DNA of 64,000 nucleotides from Anaerolineales bacterium (GTDB taxonomy: Bacteria; Chloroflexota; Anaerolineae; Anaerolineales; Villigracilaceae): NCBI GenBank assembly GCA_023382595.1, contig JAHDWB010000002.1, forward strand, positions 372,001 through 436,000, written 5' to 3'. The notes below the pieces were generated by a model. That model was not told the origin of the DNA. It was given only the letters and a program-made list of their open reading frames with translations, and did not search any database. Positions 16,925 through 27,081 of the stretch are shown here, piece after piece; within the stretch, counting starts at the first letter, position 1; the number at the start of each line of letters is the position of its first letter. The translations under genes and the position numbers were made by a program.

Positions 16925-19474
16925 ATGTTCCAGTTTGCACTTGACCCCTTCTCCTTCTTTATCGGCTTCGCAACCGCCTCCATTTTCTGGCTTCTGGTTG
17001 CCCGCGGACGTCCGCTGTGGGAGGAGATGCGCGCAAACTGGCGCGAAAGACGCGAAGCCGCACAGACCCGCAAAACAAGCACGGTGGAAGAAAATCACCG
17101 CCGCATCACATTGCGCCGCGCGCAGGGGATGCATATCGCCGCGCAACTCTTCGCTCTGGATGAGATCGTCCAGGAACCGCTGCTCCTTGTCCCGCCGCAA
17201 GTGGTGGAACCCGGCACGCCGCCCAACTTCGAAGACGTCATCACGCAAACCCTGCCCTATCTGCCAGCCTGGTCCGAAATTGCCGCCGCCTATCAACCGC
17301 AAACATTTACCCTGCCGCAGGCACTGGCGGGAAATTCCAACCTCGTCATCATCGGACAACCCGGCATCGGGAAAACCGTGGCGCTGGCTCACCTCGCAAG
17401 CCTCGCCGCGAATCGGAGCGAAAAGCTGGGTGCGTTGCAGGATTTCATTCCCTTCCTCGTCCATGTCGCGGATTTAAACCTGCCCGTCAAAGATGCGAAG
17501 CATGTTCTCGATCCGCTGGTCGAATCCGCATCCGAGCATGCACCTGTGCTCGATCTTGGACGCATTCCCAACTTTATTCAAAACACATTCAAGCACAGCA
17601 AAGCCCTCCTGCTCGTGGATGGATATGATGAGATCACGCCGCAGGAACAACAGGCAGTCTCCGAGTATCTCAAACTTGTTCTGCAAACCCACCCAGAGAC
17701 TCGCATCGTCACGACCGGCGCGCCGGAATATCTGGATGGTCTCATTCCCCTCGGCTTTGCGCCGCTCGCCTTGTGTGGCTGGTCTGAACGGCAAAATCAC
17801 AAATTCATCGAACACTGGGGGCAGCTTTGGTCCGATACCGTCGCACTGGATATCGTGTCCGAGACCGCACCTGAACAGGTGGACCCGCTTCTGCTTAACT
17901 CATGGCTGAGTGCCGGAAATTTGAATTTATCTCCCCTTGAACTGACGCTGAAAGTTTGGGCGGCGTATGCGGGAGACAGCCTCGGACCGCACGTGCTGGA
18001 CGCGATCTCCACTCACATCCGGCGTATCGCGCCAGCCAATACACCGCTCGCCGCATTGGAAACGCTTGCCATGCAGGCGATGCTGAGCGCCGAACCGGTC
18101 TTCGATCCGCGCAAGGCGCGCGGCTGGGTCAAGTCGTTTGAGGTGGTGGATGAAGCACAGGAAGACGAATCCGCTGAAAGTCCGGTGAACGAGGCGGCAG
18201 AACCATCCGAAGCAGGAGAAGAGACCAAGCCCAAAAAGGGGAAAAAGGTCGAGAAGGTTTCCACTCCCTCCAGCGGTTTGCTTGGGAAGATGGCTGCCAG
18301 CGGCTTGTTGATATCCTATCGCAATAATAAGATGCGGTTTGTGCATCCCGTGTTCGCGGGCTATCTGGCTGGACATGCGCTAACGACCTACAACGCAGAA
18401 GAGTCCATTCTCAACCAACCCGATTGGATCGGTAAATATCTGGCGATGCGTTATTTCGCCGCGCACGGCGACGCCGGAAAACTGGTGCAAGCATTGCTCG
18501 AATTTTCGCGTCTGCCCATGCACCGACCCTTGTTTGCCGCGGCACGCTTCCTGCGGGACGCGCCCCGCAATGCTTCATGGCGCAGTAAGATGTTCGGGAC
18601 GCTTGCCGCCATCCTGCAAACGGAGGGAATCCCTCTCAGCTTGCGCGGACAAGCCATGGCGGCATTCGTATACAGCAACGATCCCAGCGCTGCAACTTTG
18701 TTCCGCCAGTTCGCCACTTCCATGTCGTTCGAGCTTGTCCATCTCTCCGTTCTGGGTCTGGGAGCCATCCGCGACGCCAAGGCAGTAAAGGTTCTGGAAA
18801 ACGCGATGCAAGCGCCAAGTCTGTCGGTGCGGCGCGCTGCCTGCATGGCGCTGGTCGCTGTCGGCACGAACGAGGCGCTGGAAACCGTCGCACAGACACT
18901 TCTGCACGGTGATGAGGACATCCGCCGCGCCGCCGGTGAGGCGCTGGCGAACGATCTGCATGAAGGGCATGCCATGCTGAAGGATGGCATCACCATCAAC
19001 GACATTCTCCTGCGCCGCGCAACTGTCTATGGACTGGGACGCATCCACGAAGATTGGGCGGTCGAGATGCTGCAGCGCGCGCAGATCGAAGACGACCAGT
19101 GGGTTGTCCGCAACGCCGCTACCGAAGTGCTGGATGCAAAGGCGAACACCCAGGCGCTGGCGCCGACCAAACTCAAGCCGCCGCACGAATCTCCGTGGCT
19201 GCTCGAGTTCGCCGCCAAGAACGGCATGGGCATTTCCCCCGGCGTCCCCGCAACGGACATTCTTTTGCTGGCGCTTAAGAGCGAAGACCCGGATGCGCGC
19301 ATTGCCAGCCTGCCCTATTTGAAATTCACGCCTTCCGAAGGCGTTATCGCACAGATGTATGATGCGATGTACAAGGACGATCCCGAACTGCGGGAGTACG
19401 CCTATCACACCTTATGGGAGGTCGGCGCTTCGGGCGTCAAACTCCCTGACCCAAGCGAATTTGGACTAGGATAA
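16925..19474 (+). CDS. Membrane-anchored NACHT-type NTPase with HEAT repeats
   Basis: The 849-residue protein has an N-terminal transmembrane segment (about 8-27). Walker A is GQPGIGKT (144-151) and the Walker B-like LLLVDGYDE (228-236) has the acidic pattern typical of NACHT/STAND ATPases. An acidic, Lys-rich low-complexity stretch lies at about 405-445. A C-terminal array of helical HEAT-like repeats (about 520-790) includes RRAACMALVAVG and VVRNAATEVLDA. STAND ATPases are signalling switches, some in defence. There is no effector domain visible, so a housekeeping or envelope-sensing role is equally possible. The gene may be cotranscribed with the zinc-ribbon gene. Confidence 0.8.
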   Translation: MFQFALDPFSFFIGFATASIFWLLVARGRPLWEEMRANWRERREAAQTRKTSTVEENHRRITLRRAQGMHIAAQLFALDEIVQEPLLLVPPQVVEPGTPPNFEDVITQTLPYLPAWSEIAAAYQPQTFTLPQALAGNSNLVIIGQPGIGKTVALAHLASLAANRSEKLGALQDFIPFLVHVADLNLPVKDAKHVLDPLVESASEHAPVLDLGRIPNFIQNTFKHSKALLLVDGYDEITPQEQQAVSEYLKLVLQTHPETRIVTTGAPEYLDGLIPLGFAPLALCGWSERQNHKFIEHWGQLWSDTVALDIVSETAPEQVDPLLLNSWLSAGNLNLSPLELTLKVWAAYAGDSLGPHVLDAISTHIRRIAPANTPLAALETLAMQAMLSAEPVFDPRKARGWVKSFEVVDEAQEDESAESPVNEAAEPSEAGEETKPKKGKKVEKVSTPSSGLLGKMAASGLLISYRNNKMRFVHPVFAGYLAGHALTTYNAEESILNQPDWIGKYLAMRYFAAHGDAGKLVQALLEFSRLPMHRPLFAAARFLRDAPRNASWRSKMFGTLAAILQTEGIPLSLRGQAMAAFVYSNDPSAATLFRQFATSMSFELVHLSVLGLGAIRDAKAVKVLENAMQAPSLSVRRAACMALVAVGTNEALETVAQTLLHGDEDIRRAAGEALANDLHEGHAMLKDGITINDILLRRATVYGLGRIHEDWAVEMLQRAQIEDDQWVVRNAATEVLDAKANTQALAPTKLKPPHESPWLLEFAAKNGMGISPGVPATDILLLALKSEDPDARIASLPYLKFTPSEGVIAQMYDAMYKDDPELREYAYHTLWEVGASGVKLPDPSEFGLG

Positions 19475-19477
19475 ACC

Positions 19478-20830
19478 ATGCTCATAACAAACGCCAACAT
19501 CATCACCTGGGAAACGCCCAACCGCGTCCTGTCGAACCATGCCATTCTCATTGAAGGAGGGCGCATCAAAGAGATCGGGATGACAAGGTCCCTGACCACG
19601 AAGCACCCAAAAGCAAAAACGATGGATGCCGGCGGTCAATACGTCATGCCGGGCGGAATCTGCGCGCATACCCATTTCTACGGCGCCTTCGCACGCGGAA
19701 TGGCGATCCCCGGTCCTGCACCGAAGGATTTCCCGGAGATCCTGCAAAAGTTGTGGTGGCCCCTTGACCGTTCGCTCGACGCGGAGGGCGTGCGCTATTC
19801 GGCGCTGGTCTGCCTCGTGGATGCGATCAAACACGGCACGACCACGCTCATCGACCATCACGCCTCGCCCAATTTCATCGACGGCTCGCTCGACATCATC
19901 GCCGACGCCGTGGATAAGAGTGGTCTGCGCGGCGTGTTGTGTTACGAAGTGACCGACCGTGACGGGGTCGAAAAAGCCAATGCGGGCATCAACGAGAACG
20001 TGCGTTTTCTCAAGCGTCTTGCCGCGGATCCGCATCCGCGTCTTGCCGGGACCTTCGGCTTGCACGCCAGCCTGACGCTTTCCGGCGCCACCTTGCAGGC
20101 GTGCCGCGCTGCCGCCCCCGAAGGGACGGGCTTTCACGTCCACACCGCCGAGCATGAATCGGATGAATATGACAGCCTGCAAAGATCCAACATGCGCGTC
20201 ATCGACCGCCTGCAAAAGCACAACATCCTTGGACCGAAAACCATCACCGCACATGGCGTCCATTTTGATGCGCGTGAAATGGAGATTTTGAAAGAGACCG
20301 AAACCTGGCTTTCCCATCAGCCGCGCTCGAACATGAACAATGGCATCGGCGTGGCGCAGATCGAATCCATGCTGAGGATGGGCATCAAGGTCTGTCTCGG
20401 CAACGACGGCTTCACCAACTCGATGTGGGATGAATGGAAGACCGCCTATCTCCTGCACAAGATCCACCACCGCGATCCGCGCCGCATGGGCGGATATGAC
20501 GTCCAGCAAATGGCGATCTACAACAATTCTGCGCTGGCAGGCGTCTTTTTCCCCGACGCTTCAATCGGGCAGATCGTCCCCGGCGCCGCCGCGGACTTGA
20601 TCTTTGTGGACTACCATCCCTTCACCCCGCTGACCGATGGCAACCTGCCCTGGCACATCATTTTCGGCTTCCAGCAAAGCATGGTCACCTCCACGATGGT
20701 GGCGGGCAAGTTCCTGATGAAGAACCGCGAACTGCTCACGCTCGATGAAGCTGAGATCGCTGCACGCGCACGCGAGATCGCTCCGCGCATTTGGAAAAAA
20801 TACGAAGAGGAAGTTGGGAAAATTCTGTAA
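19478..20830 (+). CDS. Amidohydrolase (MTA/SAH deaminase or SsnA-like)
   Basis: The 450-residue enzyme has the amidohydrolase metal-site motifs: HTHFYGAF near residue 62, HVHTAEHESDEY near 218, ITAHGVHFD near 255, and GNDGFTNSMWDEW near 307, which contains the conserved Asp. These define a metal-dependent TIM-barrel deaminase, acting perhaps on guanine-, adenosine- or S-adenosylhomocysteine-like compounds, or an SsnA-type aminohydrolase. It starts 3 bases after the NACHT gene and 12 bases before npdG, so it may lead the F420 operon. Confidence 0.83.
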   Translation: MLITNANIITWETPNRVLSNHAILIEGGRIKEIGMTRSLTTKHPKAKTMDAGGQYVMPGGICAHTHFYGAFARGMAIPGPAPKDFPEILQKLWWPLDRSLDAEGVRYSALVCLVDAIKHGTTTLIDHHASPNFIDGSLDIIADAVDKSGLRGVLCYEVTDRDGVEKANAGINENVRFLKRLAADPHPRLAGTFGLHASLTLSGATLQACRAAAPEGTGFHVHTAEHESDEYDSLQRSNMRVIDRLQKHNILGPKTITAHGVHFDAREMEILKETETWLSHQPRSNMNNGIGVAQIESMLRMGIKVCLGNDGFTNSMWDEWKTAYLLHKIHHRDPRRMGGYDVQQMAIYNNSALAGVFFPDASIGQIVPGAAADLIFVDYHPFTPLTDGNLPWHIIFGFQQSMVTSTMVAGKFLMKNRELLTLDEAEIAARAREIAPRIWKKYEEEVGKIL

Positions 20831-20842
20831 ACCGGAGAAACC

Positions 20843-21517
20843 ATGAACGACGAACATCTTTTATTATCCATCGCAGTATTGGGCGGGACAGGCAAGGAAG
20901 GCAAGGGACTCGCTTATCGTTGGGCGCGGGCGGGCTATCACGTTCTGATCGGCTCGCGTGACCCGGAAAAGGCAAATGTTGCGGCGGGCGAAGTCCGGGA
21001 AATGCTCGGGGGCGAGATCTCCGTCAATGGGTTGGGCAACCTCGAGGCGGCGAAAGAAGCGGACATCGTCGTGTTGACGGTTCCATATTCCGCGCATCGT
21101 TCCACGCTCGAAGCGGTCCGCGATGAACTTCAGGGCAAGATCCTTGTGGATGTGACCGTGCCGCTCGTGCCGCCGAAGGTTTCGACGGTGCAAATGCCCG
21201 CCGCCGGGTCTGCCGCGCAGGAGGCGCGCGAAATCGTCGGCGAAGGCGTGGAGGTTTGTGCCGCGTTCCAGAATATTTCGCATGAGCACCTGCTGGATAA
21301 TGCCGATGTGGAATGTGATGTGCTCGTAACCGGCACGAGTAAAGCCGCTCGCGAGGAGGTCATCAAACTGGTGGAAGCCGCCGGGTTGACCGGCTGGGAT
21401 GCGGGATCGATCCAGAATTCGGTCGTGGTCGAAGGACTGACCAGTGTTCTGATCGGCATCAATAAGAAATATGGCTCGACCCATGCGGGGATCAAGATCA
21501 CGGGAGCGAAAAAGTAG
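20843..21517 (+). CDS. npdG: NADPH-dependent F420 reductase
   Basis: The 224-residue protein has the Rossmann motif of F420:NADP oxidoreductases, IAVLGGTGKEGKGLAYRWARAG, with GSRDPEKA binding the NADP 2'-phosphate. ISHEHLLDNADVECDVLVTG is typical of the family, and the C-terminal half binds F420. It moves hydride between NADPH and F420. Its position directly ahead of cofE supports the assignment. GGAG precedes ATG 20843. Confidence 0.92.
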   Translation: MNDEHLLLSIAVLGGTGKEGKGLAYRWARAGYHVLIGSRDPEKANVAAGEVREMLGGEISVNGLGNLEAAKEADIVVLTVPYSAHRSTLEAVRDELQGKILVDVTVPLVPPKVSTVQMPAAGSAAQEAREIVGEGVEVCAAFQNISHEHLLDNADVECDVLVTGTSKAAREEVIKLVEAAGLTGWDAGSIQNSVVVEGLTSVLIGINKKYGSTHAGIKITGAKK

Positions 21518-21526
21518 AACGCAATT

Positions 21527-21569
21527 CGTGCTTCATAATACGTGACATGCAAGCGTATTACGAAGCACG
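21527..21569 (+). repeat. Inverted repeat between npdG and cofE
   Basis: CGTGCTTCATAATACG and CGTATTACGAAGCACG form a 16-bp stem with one mismatch and an 11-base loop. There is no T-run, so it is not a clear terminator. It may be an intergenic repeat or an mRNA processing/stability hairpin inside the F420 operon. Confidence 0.6.
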
Positions 21570-21578
21570 CACTATTTC

Positions 21579-22346
21579 ATGACACTAACACTTACCCCTC
21601 TTCAGAATATCCCCCTCATCCGCCAAGGCGACAACCTGGCGGATATTATTCTTAACTCCCTGCGCGAATCGGATATGCAGTTGCAGGACAACGACATTCT
21701 TGTGCTTGCGCAAAAGATCGTCAGCAAAGCCGAAGGGCGTTTGGTCAATCTTGCGGATGTGACTGCATCGCAACGCGCCATTGAACTCGGCGTGCAGACC
21801 GAAAAAGATCCGCGCCTTGTGGAACTGATGCTCCGTGAAAGCAACGAGGTCGTCCGTCAGCGCAAGGGCGTGATCGTAGTCGAGCACAAACTCGGATTCA
21901 TCTGCGCCAATGCCGGTATTGACCACTCGAACGTCATGGGCGATGGAGGCGAACACGCCGATCATGTATTGCTGCTCCCCGAAAACCCGGATGCATCCGC
22001 CAGGCAGTTGCGTGAACAGGTCACACGACAAACAGGAAAAACCATCGGCGTAATGATCATCGATTCGCATGGACGCGCCTGGCGCAACGGAACGGTCGGC
22101 GTGTGCATCGGCTTGAGCGGCATTCCCGCCGTGGTGGACGAGCGCGGCTGGAAAGACCTTTTTGGCTACACCCTAAAAGCCACCGTCGTCGGCGCGGCAG
22201 ATGAACTCGCCGCGTCCGCATCGCTCGTCATGGGGCAAGCCGCCGAAGGCACGCCCGTTGTCCATGTGCGCGGATTTCCGTATCCATTGGGGGAAGGCTC
22301 ACTGCAAGACCTCATCCGCCCGAAGGATTTGGACATGTTCCGATAA
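21579..22346 (+). CDS. cofE: Coenzyme F420-0:L-glutamate ligase
   Basis: The 255-residue length matches archaeal CofE and the N-terminal half of FbiB. Family segments are DNDILVLAQKIVSKAEGR, LVELMLRES, GFICANAGIDHSN, IDSHGRAWRNGTVGVCIGLSG and DLFGYTLKATVVGAADELAASA. It adds gamma-linked glutamate(s) to F420-0 using GTP. Here it is separate from the reductase domain, which is encoded two genes later. It starts shortly after an inverted repeat. Confidence 0.94.
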   Translation: MTLTLTPLQNIPLIRQGDNLADIILNSLRESDMQLQDNDILVLAQKIVSKAEGRLVNLADVTASQRAIELGVQTEKDPRLVELMLRESNEVVRQRKGVIVVEHKLGFICANAGIDHSNVMGDGGEHADHVLLLPENPDASARQLREQVTRQTGKTIGVMIIDSHGRAWRNGTVGVCIGLSGIPAVVDERGWKDLFGYTLKATVVGAADELAASASLVMGQAAEGTPVVHVRGFPYPLGEGSLQDLIRPKDLDMFR

Positions 22347-22415
22347 AACTAACGGAAATCTTATAAGCCTTTGATACACTCCCCTCCGAAACAAATCACC
22401 AATGGAGTAACAAAG

Positions 22416-22808
22416 ATGCCGTTCCCCGAAACATTTCAAGACCTGTTCAAGCCCGAAACCAAAGCATTTCTCTTCCTCGCCACCGTCAGCGACAAAGGCA
22501 ATCCGCAAGTCACGCCCGTCTGGTTCGACCACGACGGCGAGCACATCCTCATCAACACCAACGAAGGTCGAACCAAAGACCGTAACATGAAGGAACGCCC
22601 CGACGTTCACATGGTCATTCAAGATCCCAGCGATCCTTATCGCTATCTCGGCATCCGCGGCAAGGTCGTCTCCTACACCCGCGAAGGTGCGGACGAACAC
22701 ATCGACATGCTGTCCCGCCGTTACTACGGCAGACCGTGGACCTACCGCGAAGGGCAAAAGCGGATCATCTTCAAAATCCAGCCGATTCGATTTGACAACC
22801 ACGCCTGA
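22416..22808 (+). CDS. PPOX-class F420-binding protein (pyridoxamine oxidase fold)
   Basis: A 130-residue split-barrel protein of the F420-dependent PPOX group, with FLFLATVSDKGNPQVTPVWFDHDGEHILINTNEGRTKDRN and a C-terminal YYGRPWTYREGQKR. Such proteins bind F420 (or flavin/heme) and reduce diverse substrates. The neighbouring cof genes make F420 the likely cofactor. GGAG precedes ATG 22416; an in-frame upstream start adds 15 residues with no support. Confidence 0.88.
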   Translation: MPFPETFQDLFKPETKAFLFLATVSDKGNPQVTPVWFDHDGEHILINTNEGRTKDRNMKERPDVHMVIQDPSDPYRYLGIRGKVVSYTREGADEHIDMLSRRYYGRPWTYREGQKRIIFKIQPIRFDNHA

Positions 22809-23403
22809 CCTGCGCACCTTCCTGCGGACTCGCCGTTCGATCCGCCGCTTCAAACCGGACCCGGTGCCTGATTCCGTTTTAAGGGACATTCTCCACACTG
22901 CCACATTCGCCCCGTCCGCGCATAACCGCCAACCCTGGCGCTTTGTCGTGTTGACAGATCCCTCCGCCAAAATCCATCTCTCCGACGCAATGGCGGAGGA
23001 ATTCCAACGCGACCTCCAAAAGGACCAAGTCCCGCCCGAAGAGATCGCCAAACGAGTCAGCCGTTCGCGTGAACGCATCACAGGCGCGCCTGTCGTCGTC
23101 ATCCTCTGCCTCGATATGAGCGAAATGGACGAATATCCCGACACCCGCCGCAAAAAAGCGGAATACATCATCGCGACCCAATCCGCCGCCAATGCAGGGA
23201 TGCAACTCCTGCTCGCCTCCCACGCCGAAGGACTCGCTGGCGTGTGGGTGTGCAGTCCCATGTTCGCGCAGGAAACCGTGCAGAAAGCGCTGAATATTTC
23301 CAGCACTTGGGAACCGCAAGCCATGTTCTTGCTTGGCTACCCTGCAGAGACGCCTGCATTTCGGGAGCGAAAGCCGTTGGAAAAAGTGGTGAAGTTTATA
23401 TGA
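22792..23403 (+). CDS. FbiB C-terminal-like nitroreductase-fold protein, probable dehydro-F420-0 reductase
   Basis: The 203-residue protein has the nitroreductase FMN motifs [13 protein letters not shown] and [15 protein letters not shown]. Its later part follows the C-terminal domain of mycobacterial Fbi[44 protein letters not shown]. In the F420 pathway that domain reduces dehydro-F420-0 with FMN. The chosen TTG at 22792 overlaps the PPOX gene by 17 bases; the exact start is uncertain. Its stop overlaps the cofD start (ATGA). Confidence 0.82.
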   Translation: MTTTPDLRTFLRTRRSIRRFKPDPVPDSVLRDILHTATFAPSAHNRQPWRFVVLTDPSAKIHLSDAMAEEFQRDLQKDQVPPEEIAKRVSRSRERITGAPVVVILCLDMSEMDEYPDTRRKKAEYIIATQSAANAGMQLLLASHAEGLAGVWVCSPMFAQETVQKALNISSTWEPQAMFLLGYPAETPAFRERKPLEKVVKFI

Positions 23404-24329
23404 CCGCCACCCACCGTCGCATTGTCGCTCTTGCTGGCGGAGTCGGCGGTGCGAAACTCGCACACGGACTCGCCCAGATCCTTCCGCCCGAAGATTTGAC
23501 CGTCATTGTCAATACTGGTGATGATTTTGAACATCTTGGCTTGTATATTTGTCCCGACTTGGATACGGTCTGCTACACGCTGGCGGGACTCGCCAACCCC
23601 GAAACAGGCTGGGGACGCGTGGATGAAACATGGAATACCATCGCCAACGTAGAGAAACTCGGCGGACCAAGTTGGTTTCGGCTTGGAGATCAAGACTTCG
23701 CCACCCACCTCGAGCGGACGCGGCGGCTCAAAGAAGGGCAATCGCTTTCACAGATCACGAAAGACTTTTGCAAAGCGTGGGGCGTGAAGCATACGGTGCT
23801 GCCCATGTCCGATTCACCCGTGCGGACGATGGTGGATACCGACGAAGGCGAGTTGGCGTTTCAGGAGTATTTTGTCCACAGGCGCTGTGAGCCGAAGGTC
23901 AAAGGCTTTCGGTTTGACGGGGTCGAAGCCGCGGAACCAGCCGTCGGCGTGAAAGAGGCGCTCGAAACTGCGGATGCAGTGGTGATCTGTCCGTCGAATC
24001 CGTGGGTGAGCGTGGATCCGATCTTGAAAGTCGTCAAAGAAATAAAAAAGCCCGTCGTGGCTGTCTCACCCATCATCGGCGGGAAGACGGTCAAAGGACC
24101 TGCCGCGAAAATGTATGCGGAACTGGGCATCGAGCCGTCCGCGCTGGCGGTTGCGAACCATTATCGCAACATTTTGACGGGTTTCGTGTTAGACAATGCA
24201 GACTCATCCATGGAACGCGGCGTTCAGGAATTGAACATCAAAACGATGGTTACGGACACACTTATGAATCACCTTACAGTTCGCGCACGACTCGCACAGG
24301 ATGTGCTACACTTCATCGGGAGCTTGTAA
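23400..24329 (+). CDS. cofD: 2-phospho-L-lactate (or phosphoenolpyruvate) transferase, CofD/FbiA
   Basis: The 309-residue protein shows the CofD opening [18 protein letters not shown], followed by [27 protein letters not shown], which contacts FO and metal, and later [13 protein letters not shown] and [16 protein letters not shown]. It joins the guanylylated three-carbon acid to FO, giving (dehydro-)F420-0. The ATG overlaps the preceding stop by four bases. It is directly followed by cofC. Confidence 0.95.
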   Translation: MTATHRRIVALAGGVGGAKLAHGLAQILPPEDLTVIVNTGDDFEHLGLYICPDLDTVCYTLAGLANPETGWGRVDETWNTIANVEKLGGPSWFRLGDQDFATHLERTRRLKEGQSLSQITKDFCKAWGVKHTVLPMSDSPVRTMVDTDEGELAFQEYFVHRRCEPKVKGFRFDGVEAAEPAVGVKEALETADAVVICPSNPWVSVDPILKVVKEIKKPVVAVSPIIGGKTVKGPAAKMYAELGIEPSALAVANHYRNILTGFVLDNADSSMERGVQELNIKTMVTDTLMNHLTVRARLAQDVLHFIGSL

Positions 24330-24335
24330 AAAATC

Positions 24336-24944
24336 ATGTCACTTTGGGCAATTGTGCCGGTAAAGCCTTTACGAAGGGGAAAATCCCGCCTCGCTGGGGC
24401 GCTTACAGAAGAAGAAAGAGCCATCTTAAATCAGGAATTGTTGGAGCGGACGCTTAAGACGCTTTCACCCCTGAAGGAACTGGACCAGATCCTAGTGGTC
24501 AGCCGCGACCCGCACGCGTTGACGATCGCGCGCAACCACGGCGCGAAGACCGTGCGTGAGGACGGTCAACCGCATTTGAATACGGCGTTGACCCGCGCCA
24601 CCGTGATGGCACAGGTACATGCCACGCAGGGCGTGCTCATCCTGCCCGCCGATCTACCCCTGCTTACGCAGGAAGATGTGCTGACATTGATCGACCGCGC
24701 GGCAAAACCGCCTGTGGCGGTCATCGCGCCGGACAGACACGGCAAGGGCACGAACGCGCTGTTGATGGTCCCGGCGGGGTTAATCGAGTATGACTTCGGC
24801 GAAAATTCCTTTGAGCGTCATTGTGAACGAATAAAGAAGGCGGGCGCAAAACTGGAGATCGTCGAACTGCCATCGCTGGGACTCGACCTTGACCTGCCCG
24901 AAGACCTGGAAATGATACGAAAAATGGAAGCCGTAAAAGTATAG
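24336..24944 (+). CDS. cofC: 2-phospho-L-lactate/phosphoenolpyruvate guanylyltransferase, CofC/FbiD
   Basis: A 202-residue nucleotidyltransferase opening [21 protein letters not shown], the GTP-binding loop, with [14 protein letters not shown] as the metal-binding Asp motif and a C-terminal [11 protein letters not shown]. It activates phosphoenolpyruvate or 2-phospholactate with GTP for CofD. It lies 6 bases after cofD. Whether the organism uses PEP, as most bacteria do, cannot be read from sequence; an adjacent dehydro-F420 reductase favours the PEP route. Confidence 0.93.
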   Translation: MSLWAIVPVKPLRRGKSRLAGALTEEERAILNQELLERTLKTLSPLKELDQILVVSRDPHALTIARNHGAKTVREDGQPHLNTALTRATVMAQVHATQGVLILPADLPLLTQEDVLTLIDRAAKPPVAVIAPDRHGKGTNALLMVPAGLIEYDFGENSFERHCERIKKAGAKLEIVELPSLGLDLDLPEDLEMIRKMEAVKV

Positions 24945-25032
24945 ACATTCAATTGCCACAGGCGCACCAAACCCTATGAAGTTTGGGAAACCTGTGGCAA
25001 AATTTTTACATCCCAAATTTAAGGAGATAGCG

Positions 25033-26034
25033 ATGACCAAACAACGTGTTGCCCTGTACCTTCAAGACTCGCACGACCTGCGAGATGGATTGGAATACGC
25101 AAAATATGCGGAAGAAAAAGGATTTGAAGCCGTCTGGCAGGCGGAGAGCCGCCTCGTGCGTGATGCCATTGTCCCCATGGCAGGATACGCCGCCGTAACA
25201 AATCGGATCAAAGTCGGATCGGGCGTGATCAACAACTGGACCCGCAATATCGGTCTGCTCGCCTCCACCTTCCTGACGCTTGATGACCTCGCCCCGAACC
25301 GTGTCATCTGTGGAATTGGCGCGTGGTGGGATCCGCTAGCAAAGAACGTCGGGATCGAGCGCAAAAAACCGTTACTCGCCATGCGGGAAACTGTCGAAGT
25401 ATTGCGCCGCTTATTGAATATGGAACGCGTTACATTCCACGGTGAATTCCACCATGTGGATGGGATCGAACTTGACGTTGTTTATGGTCGCCGCGAACCG
25501 CGCAATATCCCGATCATGATCGGCGCCACGGGCGACAAAATGATGGAGTTGACCGGCGAGATCGCCGACGGCGCAGTGTTGAATTACTGCGTCGCCCCCG
25601 AATACAACGACAACGCGATGGAATTGCTCCAAAAAGGTTTGGATAAATCCGGGCGCAAAATGGACGATTTCGACCGCCCGCAGTTGATCGTCTGCTCGGT
25701 GGATGAAGACCACGATAAGGCGATTAACTATTCCAAGATGCTCTTGTGCCAGTACATTGCCCAACAGCCGCACATCGCCAAGGCTTCGAATGTCTCGGAT
25801 GATGTGGTACAGCAGATCCAATCCATTTTGGGCTGGCCCGCCACCAAGGAACAGGTCATGAAGGCGAAAGACCTTGTGCCTGATGAACTGGTGCTGAAGA
25901 TCACCGCATCCGGCACGCCTGAAGAGGCAAAAGCCAAGGTGAAGGAATACGAAAAACGCGGATGTACCTGCCCGATCCTGTACCCCGTCGGCGGGAATTT
26001 CAAGCTGTTGATCGATACGTTTGCGCAGAATTGA
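25033..26034 (+). CDS. LLM-class (luciferase-like) F420-dependent oxidoreductase
   Basis: The 333-residue TIM-barrel protein resembles 5,10-methylenetetrahydromethanopterin reductase (Mer) and related F420 enzymes. It has [23 protein letters not shown] near the start, [17 protein letters not shown] with a non-prolyl cis-peptide-type segment, GIGAWWDP, and [21 protein letters not shown]. It transfers hydride between F420 and an unknown substrate. AAGGAG precedes ATG 25033. Location right after cofC supports F420 as cofactor; a palindromic terminator follows. Confidence 0.88.
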   Translation: MTKQRVALYLQDSHDLRDGLEYAKYAEEKGFEAVWQAESRLVRDAIVPMAGYAAVTNRIKVGSGVINNWTRNIGLLASTFLTLDDLAPNRVICGIGAWWDPLAKNVGIERKKPLLAMRETVEVLRRLLNMERVTFHGEFHHVDGIELDVVYGRREPRNIPIMIGATGDKMMELTGEIADGAVLNYCVAPEYNDNAMELLQKGLDKSGRKMDDFDRPQLIVCSVDEDHDKAINYSKMLLCQYIAQQPHIAKASNVSDDVVQQIQSILGWPATKEQVMKAKDLVPDELVLKITASGTPEEAKAKVKEYEKRGCTCPILYPVGGNFKLLIDTFAQN

Positions 26035-26065
26035 TCCGCAGACTTCACGAATTACACAGATTTGG

Positions 26066-26100
26066 AGTGACGGTCACTTCCAAAGTGACCGTCACTTTTC
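26066..26100. terminator. Bidirectional terminator between convergent genes
   Basis: AGTGACGGTCACTT and AAGTGACCGTCACT make a 14-bp stem, followed by TTTTC on the plus strand. It ends the F420 operon. The left-running dehydrogenase gene has its stop codon inside the stem. Confidence 0.75.
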
Positions 26101-27060
26101 ATAAACTTCCTGATTTACCAAGTTTGGCAATTTCTTCCCCTTCAACCCCGCAATCAAATTCTCCGCCGCAAGTTTGGACATTTGATCCCGCGTCCATTTG
26201 CTGGCGCTGCCGAGATGCGGGACGATGATGCAGTTATCCAACTCCAAGAGCGGAGAGTCCATCGGCAGCGGCTCGGGGTCTGTGACATCGAGCGCAGCGG
26301 CGAAGATCTGTTTTGATTTCAGCGCGTTGTACAAAGCGACTTGATCTACGACTCCCCCGCGCGCAGTGTTGACCAGAATCGCGCTCGGCTTCATCTTCGA
26401 GAGAAAATCCACGTTCACCAAGTGACGTGTCTCCGGCGTAAGCGGCACATGCAGGGAGATAAAATCCGACTCGCGCAATAGAGTATCCAAATCAACAGGC
26501 TTTGCGCCATAGGCAGGCTCCGCATTTGGGCTGTGATAGATCACGCGCATGTCAAATCCTTGCGCGCGTTTGGCAACGGCTTGACCGATGCGCCCAAAAC
26601 CGACGATGCCGAGCGTCGCACCGACCATATCCGCACCGAGCAACAACTGCGGATGCCATGTCGTCCATTGACCATTACGGATGTAATCCACGCCTTCAAC
26701 GATGCGGCGGGCGGCGGCGAGCAGGAGCGCAAAGGCTTGGTCGGCGGTGGCGTCGGTCAGCACGCCTGGTGTGTTGCCAACAGGGATTCCACGCTTGGTG
26801 GCTTCGGCGATGTCAATATGATCCACGCCGACCGACATGCTGGAGATCACCTTCAACTGTGGACCTGCGGCGTCCATCAATTCGGCGTCGATGCGTTCGG
26901 TCAGCAGGCAGAGCAAGCCGTCCACGCCGCGGACATTTTTGAGCAGTTGTTCGCGCGTCGGCGGCAGGTCATGAGTCCAAATATCGGCGGAGGGGAAATG
27001 CTCCTTGACGAGAGTCAAGCCCAGGTCAGGGATGAGGCGGGTGATGAAAATTCGGGTCAT
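26092..27060 (-). CDS. D-2-hydroxyacid dehydrogenase (glyoxylate/hydroxypyruvate reductase type)
   Basis: A 322-residue NAD(P)-dependent enzyme. The Rossmann motif is [17 protein letters not shown], the catalytic Arg lies in [11 protein letters not shown], the Glu in DVTDPEPLP, and the His in [23 protein letters not shown] is also typical. It likely reduces glyoxylate or hydroxypyruvate, though D-lactate or phosphoglycerate relatives exist. ATG 27060 is preferred; an upstream ATG adds 13 residues that run into the divergent thioesterase gene. Only 21 bases separate the two divergent starts. Confidence 0.9.
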   Translation of the reverse strand: MTRIFITRLIPDLGLTLVKEHFPSADIWTHDLPPTREQLLKNVRGVDGLLCLLTERIDAELMDAAGPQLKVISSMSVGVDHIDIAEATKRGIPVGNTPGVLTDATADQAFALLLAAARRIVEGVDYIRNGQWTTWHPQLLLGADMVGATLGIVGFGRIGQAVAKRAQGFDMRVIYHSPNAEPAYGAKPVDLDTLLRESDFISLHVPLTPETRHLVNVDFLSKMKPSAILVNTARGGVVDQVALYNALKSKQIFAAALDVTDPEPLPMDSPLLELDNCIIVPHLGSASKWTRDQMSKLAAENLIAGLKGKKLPNLVNQEVYEK

Positions 27061-27081
27061 GTCCAGAGTATAATCGTCATC

